Origin: Aphis gossypii
Lineage: Eukaryota > Arthropoda > Insecta > Hemiptera > Aphididae
Length of the DNA: 64,000 bases
Reading direction: 5' to 3'
NCBI RefSeq assembly: GCF_020184175.1
Contig: NW_026083115.1
Span: 1 to 64,000, forward strand
A program made the translations under genes and the position numbers. The notes below the pieces were generated by a model, which made no database searches, was not told the origin of the DNA, and saw nothing but the letters and a program-made list of their open reading frames with translations. Below, piece after piece: positions 1-12,075 of this stretch; position 1 is the first letter of the stretch, and every line of letters starts with the position of its first letter.

Positions 1-71
1 AATATAAAAATAAAATACATAATATAATGACTGAGATATTATCGCCATAGCTAAACTAATATTTTAGTTAC

Positions 72-1333
72 CTGCAATGGGATTTATCATTTTTATTGAG
101 AAATCGTAGCCATCTTCACCTTGCCAAATATAATGGGATATTACAGTGCATCATATGAGCGGTGTGTTTCTTTATACGTTGTAATTGATCATTCCTACGA
201 CGTAAAACAATATCACGGGATTCCAAGTTTTCTCCAACTACAACGATAGCAACTTCATCAATAGTTGGTGCATTAAAACGTCTTGTATGTTGACCTGTAG
301 GTGTTTTATCAGCTCTGATTACAATTTTGTGATTATCGGATGGCATCAGATCCAGGGCAGTTTTAAACAATATAATCAATTGATTGTGTTGATGAAATAA
401 AGTTTGTAATTGTTCTACAATAGACCTCTTTACTAAATTGTTATGTGCACAACGCAGATCAATTTCTTGTGGTGAATTGCCCATAAAATAAATTTGCAGG
501 AATTTGTTGTCGCTATCTGACACTGGTAACAGTGAACCTGCTCTGTGATATATTTGCCCTTGTATCTGTAAATAAAAAAAAAATATTATGGTGTGGTATA
601 AATTAATGGATTGTCGGTGATCAAACTTAAATAATATTTGATCTTAAAAAGTATATATTTAGTTTTAACTAATATCTATCAAATATAAAATATAATAAAA
701 GTGTCACTGAAACTGAAACACCATATAATATGATGACTAAGTGATATATTTCGTAATGATTAAGAAATTGAAGATTAGTGACACATCTTAACTTTGGTGA
801 CAGAAAATTTTGTTCGCTAATAATTATGAGTAACTGCTATAATACATACCTTGAAAGTTGGCATAAAATTTTCCCGAACTACATTTGTTGCCCCAAATGA
901 AGTCATTTGAAAGCAATTGTTATATTGTTGGATATTTGCCAAAAAGTGTATAGAATCTGTTCCTATTCCTGAAACCAATGACTGCAATGGTTCTGGTGGT
1001 GGATCCAATGGTATCAATTTCACTTTACCATTTGGCTTCGTTTTTGTATTTTAATGCCTTACAGTGTGAGCAAACCGAGTTCATAGAACCAATAACAACA
1101 CACTGGTAGTTACTGTAGTCAATTGACACATCGTAACTGAAAGCAGCTCGATTCAAACTTGCGCGATTATTAGTTGAATTTCGCGTTCGCGCTTCACGCG
1201 TTTGTGATATCCGAATTCTTTCACGTTCATTTCGGTCGTCACGTTCTTGAGGACTTTGGTTAGATCGGTAATTAGCTTGGTTGGTAGCATTTCGGGTTAT
1301 TCTACCTAGATTGCTCCGTCGTATAGGAGGCAT
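72..1333 (-). pseudogene. Helitron Rep/helicase N-terminal region, decayed, cut by window edge
   Basis: This is the N-terminal part of a Helitron replication protein, which acts in rolling-circle transposition. The first exon (1333 to 850) starts with a basic Arg/Asn-rich stretch, then a Cys/His-containing segment and the Pro-rich DPPPEPL segment. A GT-AG intron runs from 849 to 566. The next exon (565 to 72) holds the Helitron-like N-terminal domain (RSIVEQLQTLFHQHNQ, TGQHTRRFNAPTIDEVA) and ends at a second GT donor, so the Rep and helicase parts lie left of the window. The copy is dead: a small deletion shifts frame near 1030, two further shifts lie near 125-175, and there is an in-frame stop between them. 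Family assignment is by recognition of the conserved domain. Confidence 0.8.
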
Positions 1334-2453
1334 ATCAAATATAAATTATTATGTTTTTAAGGTCTTCCCAGGAATTTTTTATTATATTTTATTCAAACAA
1401 TTAAATTGAATAAATATTGTCTATAATATTTCCATGGCAACACAAAAATATTATAGTTTTAATTTATTTTTTATATTTTGACGGTATCGGGTTCAAATCA
1501 AAACCTTGCTATAACATTTTAAATAAATTATTTATTTTATTTAAATGGTTGCCATTGACTACCAAAAATAATTTAGTTTACTATTTGCTGGACAGATGGC
1601 GCCTCTGTAATTTCATCACCATCTCGTCATATTTCTCAAACCTGATAACTTTTTCAAATTTTTCGTCCGTAAGAACCTTCTCCTGGCAATTCCGAACAGT
1701 TGAAGAAAAAAATCAGCCAAATCGGTCCAGGGGTTGTTTAGTTATGCGAATACCAACACATTTTGCGATTCATTTTTATATTTATATATTTTTATATTCC
1801 CATGCCCACATCTAATTCGGAAAAAACCCAATTACGATTAACGAATTACACTATATTGGGTACTCGATAATAGTGTTCTGTGTTCACTTCTACCCAAGTT
1901 ATCGTCAGTATACTGTGTGACCGTGTTTGCCGTATGATATATACAAATATTTAATTACAGTTTTAGTTTTTAAATAAAATAGAAAAAATGTATAAATTAT
2001 AATTTATTTTTCAAAATTAATTTAATTTTCTTGTTGAATATAATTTAATATTGTATAAAAGTAGCATTATAATGTGCAATAACAACAACTTAGTAAGTTG
2101 TTATTACTATTTGTTAAATCACACCACATATGGTGTGATATTATATTAGCAAGTAAGAGAGCTTATAAAATGGCGTGAGCCATGGGTTAATAGATCATTA
2201 GTATATAAGGCTGTGTATTAGTGTACTATGGACGGCATTTCTAGTATTGTCTAGGTGTACGTCATGTATGTCTCGTAAGCATAGAACTTACATTGTTAGA
2301 AGGCAATTTACTTTTCATACTTAGTTATGTGTTTTAGTTATAGTGAAATATTACGTATTCTTATTATAACTAATTGTGTTGTATATTTAATCTTTTGTCG
2401 ATCCATTTTATAATCCTCGTTCAACATTTCTTACTTGAGTTATTTTATTAAAC
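1334..2453. other. AT-rich stretch without a supportable gene
   Basis: I see no coding region. A 132-codon open frame at 1417-1815 has a composition that does not look like a conserved protein. The motif near 1715-1745 (aatcggtccaggggttg followed by a tatgcg and TATA-rich tail) resembles 3' ends of dispersed insect repeats, which would make this an old element tail, but that is only suggestive. Confidence 0.4.
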
Positions 2454-2599
2454 ATGAAACATTTAGAACAGCAAAGTGAGCAAGATGTGAATGACAGTTT
2501 CACCGAGTAAATCCAGGAAACTGTTTCATTTCCAAATGATTTAGGAGATTTGAATACCGGTCCTAAGCAGCCTATATGGACGGTTTTCGGGAAAAGGGG

Positions 2600-2840
2600 C
2601 ACAAGTCAAATTTTGACTTTTTCAGATTATACATCTATTTTGTAGGAAATTTTACGCCCGATCGAATGGTACCACTGTTATTTTGATATGCCTGTTAGTT
2701 ATCACATAATTGACAAATTTTGTTGGGCACTAGTCAATATTCGTTATATGTAAATGGTCACAAGTCAGTTGTCAAAATGCTCATTTTACTAACTTCAACA
2801 TTATTAAATGCTATAGGGCACTAGTCAGTTTTTGTGATAT
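2600..2840. repeat. Left subterminal repeats of the Sola-like element
   Basis: Inside the left end the motif GGCACAAGTCA or GGCACTAGTCA or GTCACAAGTCAG recurs about four times. Related motifs (GTCACAAGTCAAA, GTCTCAAGTCAAA, GTCATAAGTCA) recur near 6980-7110 at the other end. Such clustered subterminal motifs are typical transposase binding sites; that role is inferred. Confidence 0.55.
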
Positions 2841-2865
2841 TTATAGTATTTGATAGAAGTTAAAA

Positions 2866-5800
2866 ATGTCCAAACGCACTAACTTACTCCTGTTATTAGC
2901 AAAAGGTAAGTACTTATTTTAATAATAATCTTTATTTATCAATTAATATTACATGTACAAATTAAATATTTAAAAATGTAATTAGAATATTGTATTATTT
3001 CATGATAAGTAAACGTCTTAAAAAATCACAATTCATTGTAATTATTATAAAAATTACCTAAACTAAAATGTATATAAAAATAATAATAATTTTGGCATTG
3101 GTAGGTAAATAAAATTACTATTGGTTATTATTTTTTTTATTTATAATATGTATATCATATCATATCATGTTAATTAACTAAATATATAGGTATGTATAAA
3201 TAGATAGATTAAAAGTTGGTAAACAAAATGTTTATACATTAATGTAATAATATATTATAGTAATTATTATATATTAAATTTTATTAAAATCAATCTTTTT
3301 TTTGACATAGAAAAAAAACAAATTGAGAAACCTAAAAATGAAAAGGTAAAAAGAAAATTATTATTTGAAAGATTTAATTCTACTAAACCTTTACAGGATT
3401 CGTCCCATCACCATCGTATACAGGTAAACATTTATTATAAAATACTATTATTCATAGGTATTAGGTAAGTATGTATTCAAAAGTTTTATTATGAAAATAT
3501 ATTACAAATAATTAGGAATGGATAAAAGAAAGTAACCATAATCTATTTTATGGTAATGAAACTGCTGAAGTTCAAAGTATTCCAACACATGATGTAAGTT
3601 ACATTATTTCCTTTGATTTTTACACTCACTACCCTTATTACCTTATGAATTTTGTTTTAGATTATTGTTAGTTGTAAATCTAAAACTGTAGAACAAAATG
3701 AAATGAAAGATAATGTTTTAAACCTTGATGGTGTAAATTTTGAAATTGTGTTTGATAATGAAGTAACTGGTTTAAATAGTATTACTAATGCAGATGATGA
3801 TAGGATTCTATGCTCTGCAACTTAAGAAAATTTGTATGAGGTAAGAATAATAATCACAAAATAAGTAGGTATATACAGCAGCTATTACAATTATATTTAA
3901 CAAGGATAATAATACAAAAATGTCCCTTTATAATACAGTTTTACATTGTTAATATATTTTTTACACTTTAAAAATAAATGTTTTGCCTACTATTCCACAA
4001 ATAATAATTTTTTAAATATACTTTCTAGAAATAATGATATTTTAAAAAATATGTTTCATGCACATTATGCAATGCAAATATTAATCTATTAGAACTTTAA
4101 GATATCTTATTATCTGATTGTAAAATATTTACACTTTTTAGTGCAAATTAATGTATTCAATTTTAAAATAATTTTAACATACAAACTGACAATTGTATAG
4201 CTATTGAATAGGTATTTTAATACCAGTAGATTGTATATACACTAAAAATTTAAAACATAAATTGTATTATTCAATTAATCAATTATTATTTACCTAAATA
4301 ATTAAAAAATATTTTTTATTGTTTTCTTAAAATATTTAACTATTTGATTGGTTTTTAAATCATGTAATAAAATATTTTGTTGATACAAAACTAGGTTAGA
4401 ACCAGTTATGGTTATAATTGTCTTAACCAGATAGAAAGATCTGAAGTAGAAAGTGATAAATGTCCAAATGAAAATTGGGAAAGTTCTATCAAGACATTAA
4501 GTGTAATTCCAAGTACTCCAGAAAATATTTTAGTAACAGATAACGAACATGATATTTTTGATGATGAATTTGATACATTGATTCCAAATAAGAGAAAGGT
4601 TAAAATTAGTTTTAAAGGAGAAACAAATGAGTTGAGAAAATACCGAAAACTTAATAGAAATAGTGGGTTGGAATATATTACCAATAAAGGTAAAGTTGTC
4701 AAAGCCAGATCATCTGAGCCATTAAAAAACTGTAGAGCGAAATGTAATACTAAAATTGATACTGAATTGCGTGAAAATTTGTTTAAATTTTATTGGTCAA
4801 TGAAATGTTTTACTAGAAGAGTATCTTATATTTCCGGGTTGATACAATTTACAGAAAAAACAACAACAAGAAAACGTAGATTGACCCCCGAGAAGCAAAA
4901 AAATAGAGAAAAAATATACCATTATTATGTTCCAAAACATGGTAACTTAGTATCGGTTTGCAAAATATGTTTTCTTAAAATATTTGGAGAAACAACTAAG
5001 TTTGTACGTAATGTCTGTGTACAAAAATTAAACTCTCCAGTTAGCAATACATCACCAGATAAAAGAGGCAAATCAGCACCAGCAAATAAAACAAGTAATA
5101 AAGAAATAATGCTTGTTAAAGATCATTTAAAAAGTCTCCCTACCTATGAGAGTCATTATTGCCGAAAGGAAACTAGTAAAAAATATCTACCACCATTCTT
5201 TACTTTACAAGCTGCATATGATGAATATAAAAAATCTGTTGACACTCCTGTTAGTCGTACTATATATGAAAAGTATTTTAAAGCTTCTGGACTTAAAGCC
5301 AAAAATCCAAAGAAAGATACGTGTGCACTTTGTGATAGGATTCATATGCAACTTTCAAATATCCATATTACTGCTGATCAGAAAACTGAACTCATATCTG
5401 AACAAATGAAACACCAAAATCAAGCTGAACAAGCATACGACTCAAAAAGAAATGATTCAGTATGTACAACAAAAGACAAAAAATGTGTTTTAGCGTTCGA
5501 CCTTCAACAGTGTCTTCCAACACCGAGCTTAAGAGTCTTCTGTGGTGTTTTATAAACGTCAGTTATGGACATACAACCTTACAGTCCACAATATCATATC
5601 ATCTTCGGCATCATGTTATATCTGGAGTGAACCCATTGCCAAAAGGGGTGCAAGTGATATTAGTTCTTGTGTTTTTGATTTTTTGAAAAAAATCTCTCCT
5701 GATATAGAGCACATTGTAATGTACAGTGACTGTTGCTCTGGTCAAAACAAAAATAGTATTTTTATGGTCATGTGTCTCTGGTACTTGGAACAAGATAATT

Positions 5801-6360
5801 CAGTTAAGACCATAGATCACAAGTTTATGGTTCCAGGGCATACTAGGATGGAGTGCGATTCTGATCATGATAGGATTGAGAAAGCAAGAAAAAGATACTC
5901 AGGTTCAATAAACCATCCAAACGACTAGACACATATGATTCGATGGGCAGGAGGAAAAAAAATTGAAGTAATAGATATGCATCAAAGTAACTTCTTTGAT
6001 TTCAGCAGCCTCTTAAAAACTAAATACAAAATGTCAAAACTAAATACGGTAGGTGATAAATTTGTCTTTCAAGAGACCAAATGGCTAAGGTATATAAAAG
6101 GAAAACTTAACACAGTTTATTACAAAACCTCCTTAACAGAAGAAGAAGATTTTTTAAGTCTTGATTTGAGTCGTAAAAAGGTAAAAAATAATACTATTTT
6201 ACCTAATACTTATAATGAAGAGTTACCAATAACCACTGAAAAAAAAAAAGATCTTCTGTCATTATTACCATTGATACCAGAAGTATTTCACCAATATTAT
6301 ATCAATTTAAAAACAAAAACAGGCATGAATGATCCTATTATTTCAGAGGATGAAGACTGA
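2866..6360 (+). pseudogene. Sola-like (DUF7869-type) DDE transposase, three inactivating lesions
   Basis: A five-exon transposase of about 650 residues is visible: exons 2866-2905, 3311-3423, 3516-3593, 3661-3840 and 4395-6360, all with GT-AG borders that keep frame. The N-terminus is acidic and basic in turn. The central part has paired cysteines (CALCDRIH), then the presumed catalytic block: Asp in LAFDLQQ, Asp in YSDCCSGQNKN and Asp/Glu in TRMECDSDHDRIE. Lesions are a TAA at 3823, a frameshift near 5530 and a TAG (from TGG) at 5926. The second Sola-like copy at 34620-36466 shares the same blocks, which supports the exon model. Function: cut-and-paste transposition, by family. Confidence 0.7.
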
Positions 6361-6830
6361 TAATACTATGTTTTTTTTTAATTGTTTGAAAAGTTAATAA
6401 TTATTTGTAATTAAATGGAAAACACATTTATTTTGTTATATATTACTAGTGTAATATTGTTTTTTTTTAAGTTGTTTAATTTTTAATAAAATGGAATACA
6501 AATTTATTTTATGTCATACATTGTTTTTCTTTTTTTAAATTGTTAAAAATGTTAATTTTATACTAAAATAAAATACTAAGGAAAAATTTATTTTATGTTT
6601 TATATTACTAGTGTAACATTGTTTTTCTTTTTTTAAGTTGTTTAATTTTTATGAAATAGAATACAAAATATGTTATACATTACTAGTCAACTAGTCATAA
6701 ATTGTTTTTCTTTTTTTAAAGTTGTTTAAAAGGTTAGTTTTATAATTAAATATAAAGGAAAAATAAATTTTATGTGTTATAATACTAGTAACTATATTGT
6801 GTTTTTTATTGAATAGGGAAGTATCCACTG
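6361..6830. repeat. AT-rich diverged tandem repeat in the Sola-like 3' region
   Basis: A unit of roughly 100-115 bp containing TTACTAGTGTAA, a run of T and the string AAGTTGTTTAATTTT repeats four to five times with divergence. No coding potential is visible; it lies between the transposase stop and the subterminal repeats. Confidence 0.6.
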
Positions 6831-8568
6831 TGAAAAAATAAGAAGAAAATATTAGGAAATTAATAAATTAATAATTCAACAACATTTTAATTAATTTGTA
6901 TTAAAAGATAGTAAAGTAAGCTTTCTTTAGTTATAAAAACAGTAAAAATCCAGTTTTATTATAATATTTTGAATAGCAAATAGTCACAAGTCAAAACAAG
7001 ATAAACAGCGTAAGTTATTATTGAAGTGGTTTTGAATAGCAAATGGTCTCAAGTCAAATTAGGAGAAAGGATATAAGTCATTTTACAGTTATTTTTTCAT
7101 TCAGATAGTCATAAGTCATCAAACATAAGGTAAAACATTATTTTAATTTTTTTCAAATATTTTAAAAAATCCATAAAAATATAACAATGAGAAATATGAA
7201 AACAGAATAAAAAAATATAAAGAATATTTGATTTTATTAAGTTTTATGCTTCTCCTGAAAAGTAGCTATTTTTGACTAGTGCCCCTTTTCCCGAAAACCG
7301 TCCATATTACAAGTCAATACATCGATAAAAATACAATAAATTAATACAAAAAACATACCCAATGAGCGAATACCGTTATTAACATTTATTTACTATTTAG
7401 GAATATCCATTATCAAGATTTGGATATAAAAACAGATCGTTTTCAAGTAAATATTATTCAGAATTTGATTGGCTAAAATACAGCATTAATAAGGACCTAG
7501 CATTTTGTTTCTGTTGTCGACATTTTGGTTTGGGAAATAATTGTTAAGACACTTTCACAGATAAAGGATTTCAAAATTGGAGAAAAGTATTATATTTTAT
7601 GTACCTATTATAGTTTTATTATACTTAATTTAAATGTTCTTCAATAATTATTACCAACTGGTTATTGCTTATTATTAGAGATAGAAATATATAGATAATA
7701 TCAATGTAAATAAATTTATTTTATTTAAAATTTTAATTATTAGACAAATGAAAAATTGAAATTACACTACCCGGAAATATCATATTACAAGCAAATCAAA
7801 ATATGAAAGTTTTAAAAGCTCAAAATTACAAGGATCAGTTGTAAGTCAGTTATCGGATGGTTATACAATACAAATTCAAGAAAACCGTTATTACTTTACG
7901 CAACTTATAAAAATTGTATTATACTTGAGCGGACAAGGTATGGCTTTTAGAGGTCACTCGGAAGAAGAAAATTCCTTGAATCCAAGGTATGTAATAACTT
8001 TTATTAAAATAAAAAAATAAAAAAACATTTATAATATTTAAATATTAAAGGTAACTTTAAAGAAGCATGCAAATTACTTGCAAAATTTGATCAAAAATTT
8101 TTAAATAAATATGATTGTAGTACAAACTATTTTAGTTGGCTTATACAAATCATTTTAATCAATTTTAAGTATTTGTGCTAAAAATGTCAGACAAAACATT
8201 ATTTTGGATGTACAAAAAATGGATTTTTTGGATTAATGTGTGACGAAGCTAGGTAGTTTTAAATTTCAAGTACCCTGTATAAAAAACAAAAAACCCATAA
8301 TGATTACCTACTTATTCATAATTCAATAACAATCAACTAACCCACACAATTTTTTTTATATTTATTTAAGGAGTTTTAAAGGCCAACAGCTGTCTATATG
8401 TGAGAGATACACTGTAGGTCTAGAAATTCGTGAAAGGTTCTTGGGAGGTTTGGAAGTCTCTAGAGGCATGATACTGATTTTCTGACTACTGAAATTTTTA
8501 CAAAAATCTGAATTAAGTCACTTAAATATAATTGCTCAATCGCATGATGGCGCGGCTGTAATGTCAGG

Positions 8569-9270
8569 TCCGGTGTTTCCGAATTGCATGCGAAAATCAT
8601 TATCTAGGTTGAGTTGCGTGCGTAGTTTTTTCGCGACTGAGCCGAGTTGCGTGCGCAGTATTTTCGCGACTGAGCCGATTGCGTGCGCCCCCCCCCCCCC
8701 CACGCCATTTTATATTTATATCAATTTTGTACATTTTTAAATCTACTTAATTCAAATTGTTTAAAAAATAAATTAATAAATTTTAAATTTTAATACTTAC
8801 GTGTGGTATAGGCTTCTTTTGGATTTCTTTTTTTTTGCTCTATTTAGAAAAATATAAATTCTAACCATAAATTACTATGTGTACCCTATGCATAGAAAGA
8901 ATAATATTATAGTTGCTACAGAAGTGCCTACATGAGTAACATACTGAAATAAAATAAGTAACCATTTATTTTAAAATCATGCTTATTACTTACTGAGTAA
9001 TAAATTAATTATATACTACTATACAACTAAATTTTATTTTTTAGAGCTTATGGTGGAGAGGGAATCAAAAATACAGTATTAATTCAATAAATAACAGTAA
9101 AAAATAAAGTTAAGATCGACAATTAAATTCTTAAGTTCAAAAATTGTTACCTAATGCAATGCCAAAAATAAACAAGTCATAAATATTGAATTCAATTAAA
9201 AAAAAAAAACAATAAAATTAAATAAAAATTAAACAGTTCAAACGGGTTATAATTTTATCTTCATACAATT
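8569..9270. other. Non-coding stretch with a short G/C-rich tandem repeat and a C14 run
   Basis: At 8600-8690 a unit of about 37 bp (GAGTTGCGTGCG followed by TTTTTTCGCGACTGAGCC) is present two to three times and is followed by 14 C in a row (8688-8701). The rest to 9270 is AT-rich and shows no gene. Confidence 0.5.
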
Positions 9271-9911
9271 AAAACGTCAAATTAAAAAATCAAAAACTAA
9301 CTCAAAAAAAAAATGCAAAAAATTGTTGGATACGGGCGGAAGAGACGTTAATTAGAGCGTCGATGTAAAAATGCGCCAAAGGCACAGCCAGAGAGGGAAT
9401 CGAACCCGCTACCTCCTATTACCTACCACGGGGAACTTACGCTTTATCCTATCGACTACAGTTTAAGCTGGATACTGATACCGAATATCGAGCACTTAAA
9501 CCGTTTCTGTGTTGCGACGAATTTTTCGTTCAGCTCAGTTTTAATTCTTATATTAATTTATTATTATTATTAATTCTTATATTTAAAGCTTATATTAATA
9601 TTAATTGTCTATTTAATATAACGTTTCCCAAAGCAACGTACACTTGAAAATACAACAACATAATATTTTAATATAACAAACAGCCGATAAGAAAAAAAAA
9701 AAAAAAAAAATCGAAAAAATAATAAAATCGTCGAAAACCCGCGTAATAATCGAACCTAATCTAAGAAAAACGCGTTATCGAGACAGCGGCGTTGGAGAAC
9801 CGTCTGTTTTCGCGATAACGACGGCGGCGGGCCATGGAAGAAAAAAAAGGCGACCGAGGCGCACTCTTTTCATAGTGAAACGAACTATTGTTCACGCTTT
9901 ATTATATAAGA
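9271..9911 (-). repeat. GC-rich dispersed repeat with tRNA-like promoter boxes, copy 1
   Basis: On the minus strand this repeat starts CTTATATAATAAAGCGTGAA (9911 to 9892) and contains an A-box-like TAGTCGATAGG and a B-box GGTTCGATTCC about 50 bp apart (about 9460 to 9395). The other end is A-rich. Copies occur at 13730-14579 and, truncated, at 11940-12075. It looks like a tRNA-derived SINE or a non-autonomous element that absorbed a tRNA-like segment. The segment is not accepted as a working tRNA because I cannot fold a convincing acceptor stem. Confidence 0.5.
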
Positions 9912-11860
9912 CTAGATGTGCCTCGCTCTGCTGTGAAATTCGGTCTAAGTGAAATTCGATCTAAGTGATATTCGGTCTAAGTGATATTCGCTCTAAGTGA
10001 GTACCCTAGGTCGGAGACGGGATTGTAAAGAAAATATCTTAAAAAGTCTAGTAGTCACAATTTTAGTTAATCTAACCTCCGGTGGTTTGGAAGGAGCCGA
10101 GGGGGTCCTAACCTAACCTTCGAGGGGGTCGGGTGAAAATCGTGTTATCAAAACCTAACCTAACCGTTTCCCATTGCATGCCCTGTTCTTTTTGTATATA
10201 AAAAAATGTATTAAGCGAAAATGGTAGTCGAGTGTCTAGCTATCAATCATCACATCACGTACCTAAGTGTGTATCCTAAATCAATATCTGACAATACAAT
10301 CTGCCTGCGCCTCCGACGTCGAAAGTCTAATGTTGTATTGTAGGATAATAAGTATAAAGTCGAATAACATGTGAGCATTCAAGTCGAGTTGTCAGTTATG
10401 ATTGGGAAAAATCGAATTAAACGCCATTAAACCCACCACGTAGGCAATCCGACTGCGTCGGATCGCGGACAATGCGTGAATAGTAGGTTTATAATGCTAA
10501 TATAGTATAATATGAACAATCTGATACCGTGTTCCGTCGCATGCCTGGTTCTTTTTTTCATATTATAAAATTTATTTAGTGAAAATGGTAATTGAATGTC
10601 TAGCTATCAGTCATCATAATATGATTTAAATCGGTGTCCGAAAGTTAAATCCATAATTGTCATACTTCCTAATGTCAAAGTTCAGATGTTGTTTTTGATA
10701 TATAAGAAACTATAAAACATATCAGATGTCATAAAAATTGAAAACATAAAAATTCAAAATGTACTCCCTTAACACGTTATAGTAATACACTTAATAACAT
10801 GTATATATACTTATAATAATAGCGGCCGGTGTGCCTCGGTGTAAGTGTGCCTCGCTCAGCTGTGAAATTCGGTCTAAGTGAATACCCTAGGTCGGAGTCG
10901 GGACTGTAAAGAAAATATCGTAAAGAGTATAGTAGTCACAATTTTAGTTAATCTAACCTCCGGAGGTTTGGAAGGAGCTAAGGGGGTCCTAACCTAACCT
11001 TCGAGGGGGTCGGTGTGCTCGATTTCTGGGCTGGTGGAAGCCACCTTCGGCGCCATCGAGGGGGTCGTGTGAAAATCGTGTTATCAGGAATTCGGTAGGA
11101 AATTGTAATCGGGTATCTAGAAAAGAAATCATACACTAAAAAAGTAAGAAAAGTACCTACTGAAGTCGAGTAAATAAATACAAAAAATGGTAATTGACTG
11201 TCTAGCTATCAGTCCTAAACCGTGTAGGTAATACTGTTTCCCATTGCATGCCCTGTTCTTTTTGTATATAAAAAAATGTATTTAGCGAAAATGATAGTCG
11301 AGTGTCTAGCTATCAATCATCACATCACGTACCTAAATCTATGTCTGACAATGCAATCCGCCTGCGCCTCCGACGTCGAAATTCTAATGTTGTATTGTAG
11401 GATAATAAGTATAAAGTCGAATAACATGTGAGCATTCAAGTCGAGTTGTCAGTTATGATTGGGAAAAATCGAATTAAACGCCATTAAACCCACTACGTAG
11501 GCAATCCGACTGCGTCGGATCGCGGACGATGTGTGAATAGTAGGTTATGACACCAATATAGTATAATATGAACAATCTGATACCGTGTTCCGTCGCATGC
11601 CTGGTTCTTTTTTTCATATTATAAAATTTATTTAGTGAAAATGGTAGTTGAATGTCTAGCTATCAGTCATCATAATATATGATGTAAATCGATGTCCGAA
11701 AGTTAAATCCATAATTTTCATACCTCCTAATTTCAAAGTTCAGAATATATCAGATGTTGTTTTTGATATGTAGGAAACTATATAAAACATCTCAAATGTC
11801 ATAAAAATTGAAAACATAAAAATTCAAAATGTACTCCATTAACGCGTTGTAGTACTACAC
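9912..11860. repeat. Segmental tandem duplication, two copies of about 0.95-1.0 kb, each with two internal subunits
   Basis: The stretch from 9915 (gtgcctcgctctgctgtg) is repeated from 10846 with high similarity, including the strings cctaggtcggag, ctaacctccgg and cgactgcgtcggatcgcgga. Copy 2 has about 130 extra bases near 11015-11220. Within each copy a second-level repeat of about 370 bp occurs: the block with gcatgccctgttcttt, gcgaaaatggtagt and tgtctagctatca is at about 10165, 10535, 11229 and 11597. No coding potential is visible. Confidence 0.75.
9933..9996. repeat. 16-bp tandem repeat, four units
   Basis: The unit GTGAAATTCGGTCTAA occurs four times head to tail with one or two substitutions per unit. 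The second copy of the duplication (10860-10880) has only one unit, so the array expanded or shrank after duplication. Confidence 0.85.
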
Positions 11861-11939
11861 TTTATATTATACTAATAATAATCGTAATAATATGGTATTA
11901 AAAAAAAATCGTAGACGTATGTATTTTATTGTATAAGAG

Positions 11940-12075
11940 AAAGCAATAGCTTTAATTTTCAAAAGTCAAATTAAAAAATCAAAAAATAACTTGAAAAGAA
12001 TGCAATAAATTTAGAGCGTTCGGGTGGCCGTGTATATCAAATCGCCGCAGTAGGATCGATTATAATATGTATTAT
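11940..12075 (-). repeat. Truncated third copy of the tRNA-box repeat
   Basis: The string gtcaaattaaaaaatcaaaaa and the following aatgcaa...gagcgttcgggtggccgtg match 9277-9350 and 13752-13790. The copy breaks off just before the tRNA-like boxes. Confidence 0.55.

Larger units (their letters stand above)
2577..7304 (+). mobile_element. Sola-like DNA transposon with perfect terminal inverted repeats
   Basis: Both ends carry the same inverted repeat (TGGACGGTTTTCGGG followed by AAAAGGGGCAC), about 32 bp with one mismatch, flanked by TA on each side (2575-2576 and 7305-7306). Joining the flanks at TA restores the reading frame of the hAT exon it interrupts, which supports these borders. It encodes one spliced transposase (2866-6360). 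Short direct motifs of the form CAAGTCA or CTAGTCA recur inside both ends. Superfamily (Sola, a DDD/E type) is inferred from the transposase; Sola elements are described with 4-bp duplications, so the TA reading is a weakness. Confidence 0.7.
2454..8568 (+). pseudogene. hAT-family ZMYM1-like transposase pseudogene, split by a Sola-like insertion
   Basis: Pieces of one hAT transposase of the TTF-type zinc finger/ZMYM1-like group can be followed across the region. Exon 1 starts with ATG at 2454 and runs to 2576, with a stop near 2508; its end (DLGDLNTGPKQP) is interrupted by the element at 2577-7304 and resumes at 7307. The TTF-type zinc finger exon lies at 7401-7587 (FCFCCRHFGLG, one stop). 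Further exons at about 7744-7986 (ending GHSEEENSLNP), 8050-8255 and 8371-8568 (QLSICERYT, then AQSHDGAAVMSG) follow in order, with several stops. Reading stops abruptly at 8569, so the catalytic C-terminal half is missing. Family is from recognised motifs; the exon borders are approximate. Confidence 0.7.

Noticed and set aside
1417..1815. 132-codon frame
   Set aside because: No conserved motif; its last third overlaps a string typical of dispersed repeat tails.
9395..9465. tRNA gene on the minus strand
   Set aside because: A and B boxes are present but I cannot form a cloverleaf with an acceptor stem, and the segment recurs in a dispersed repeat.
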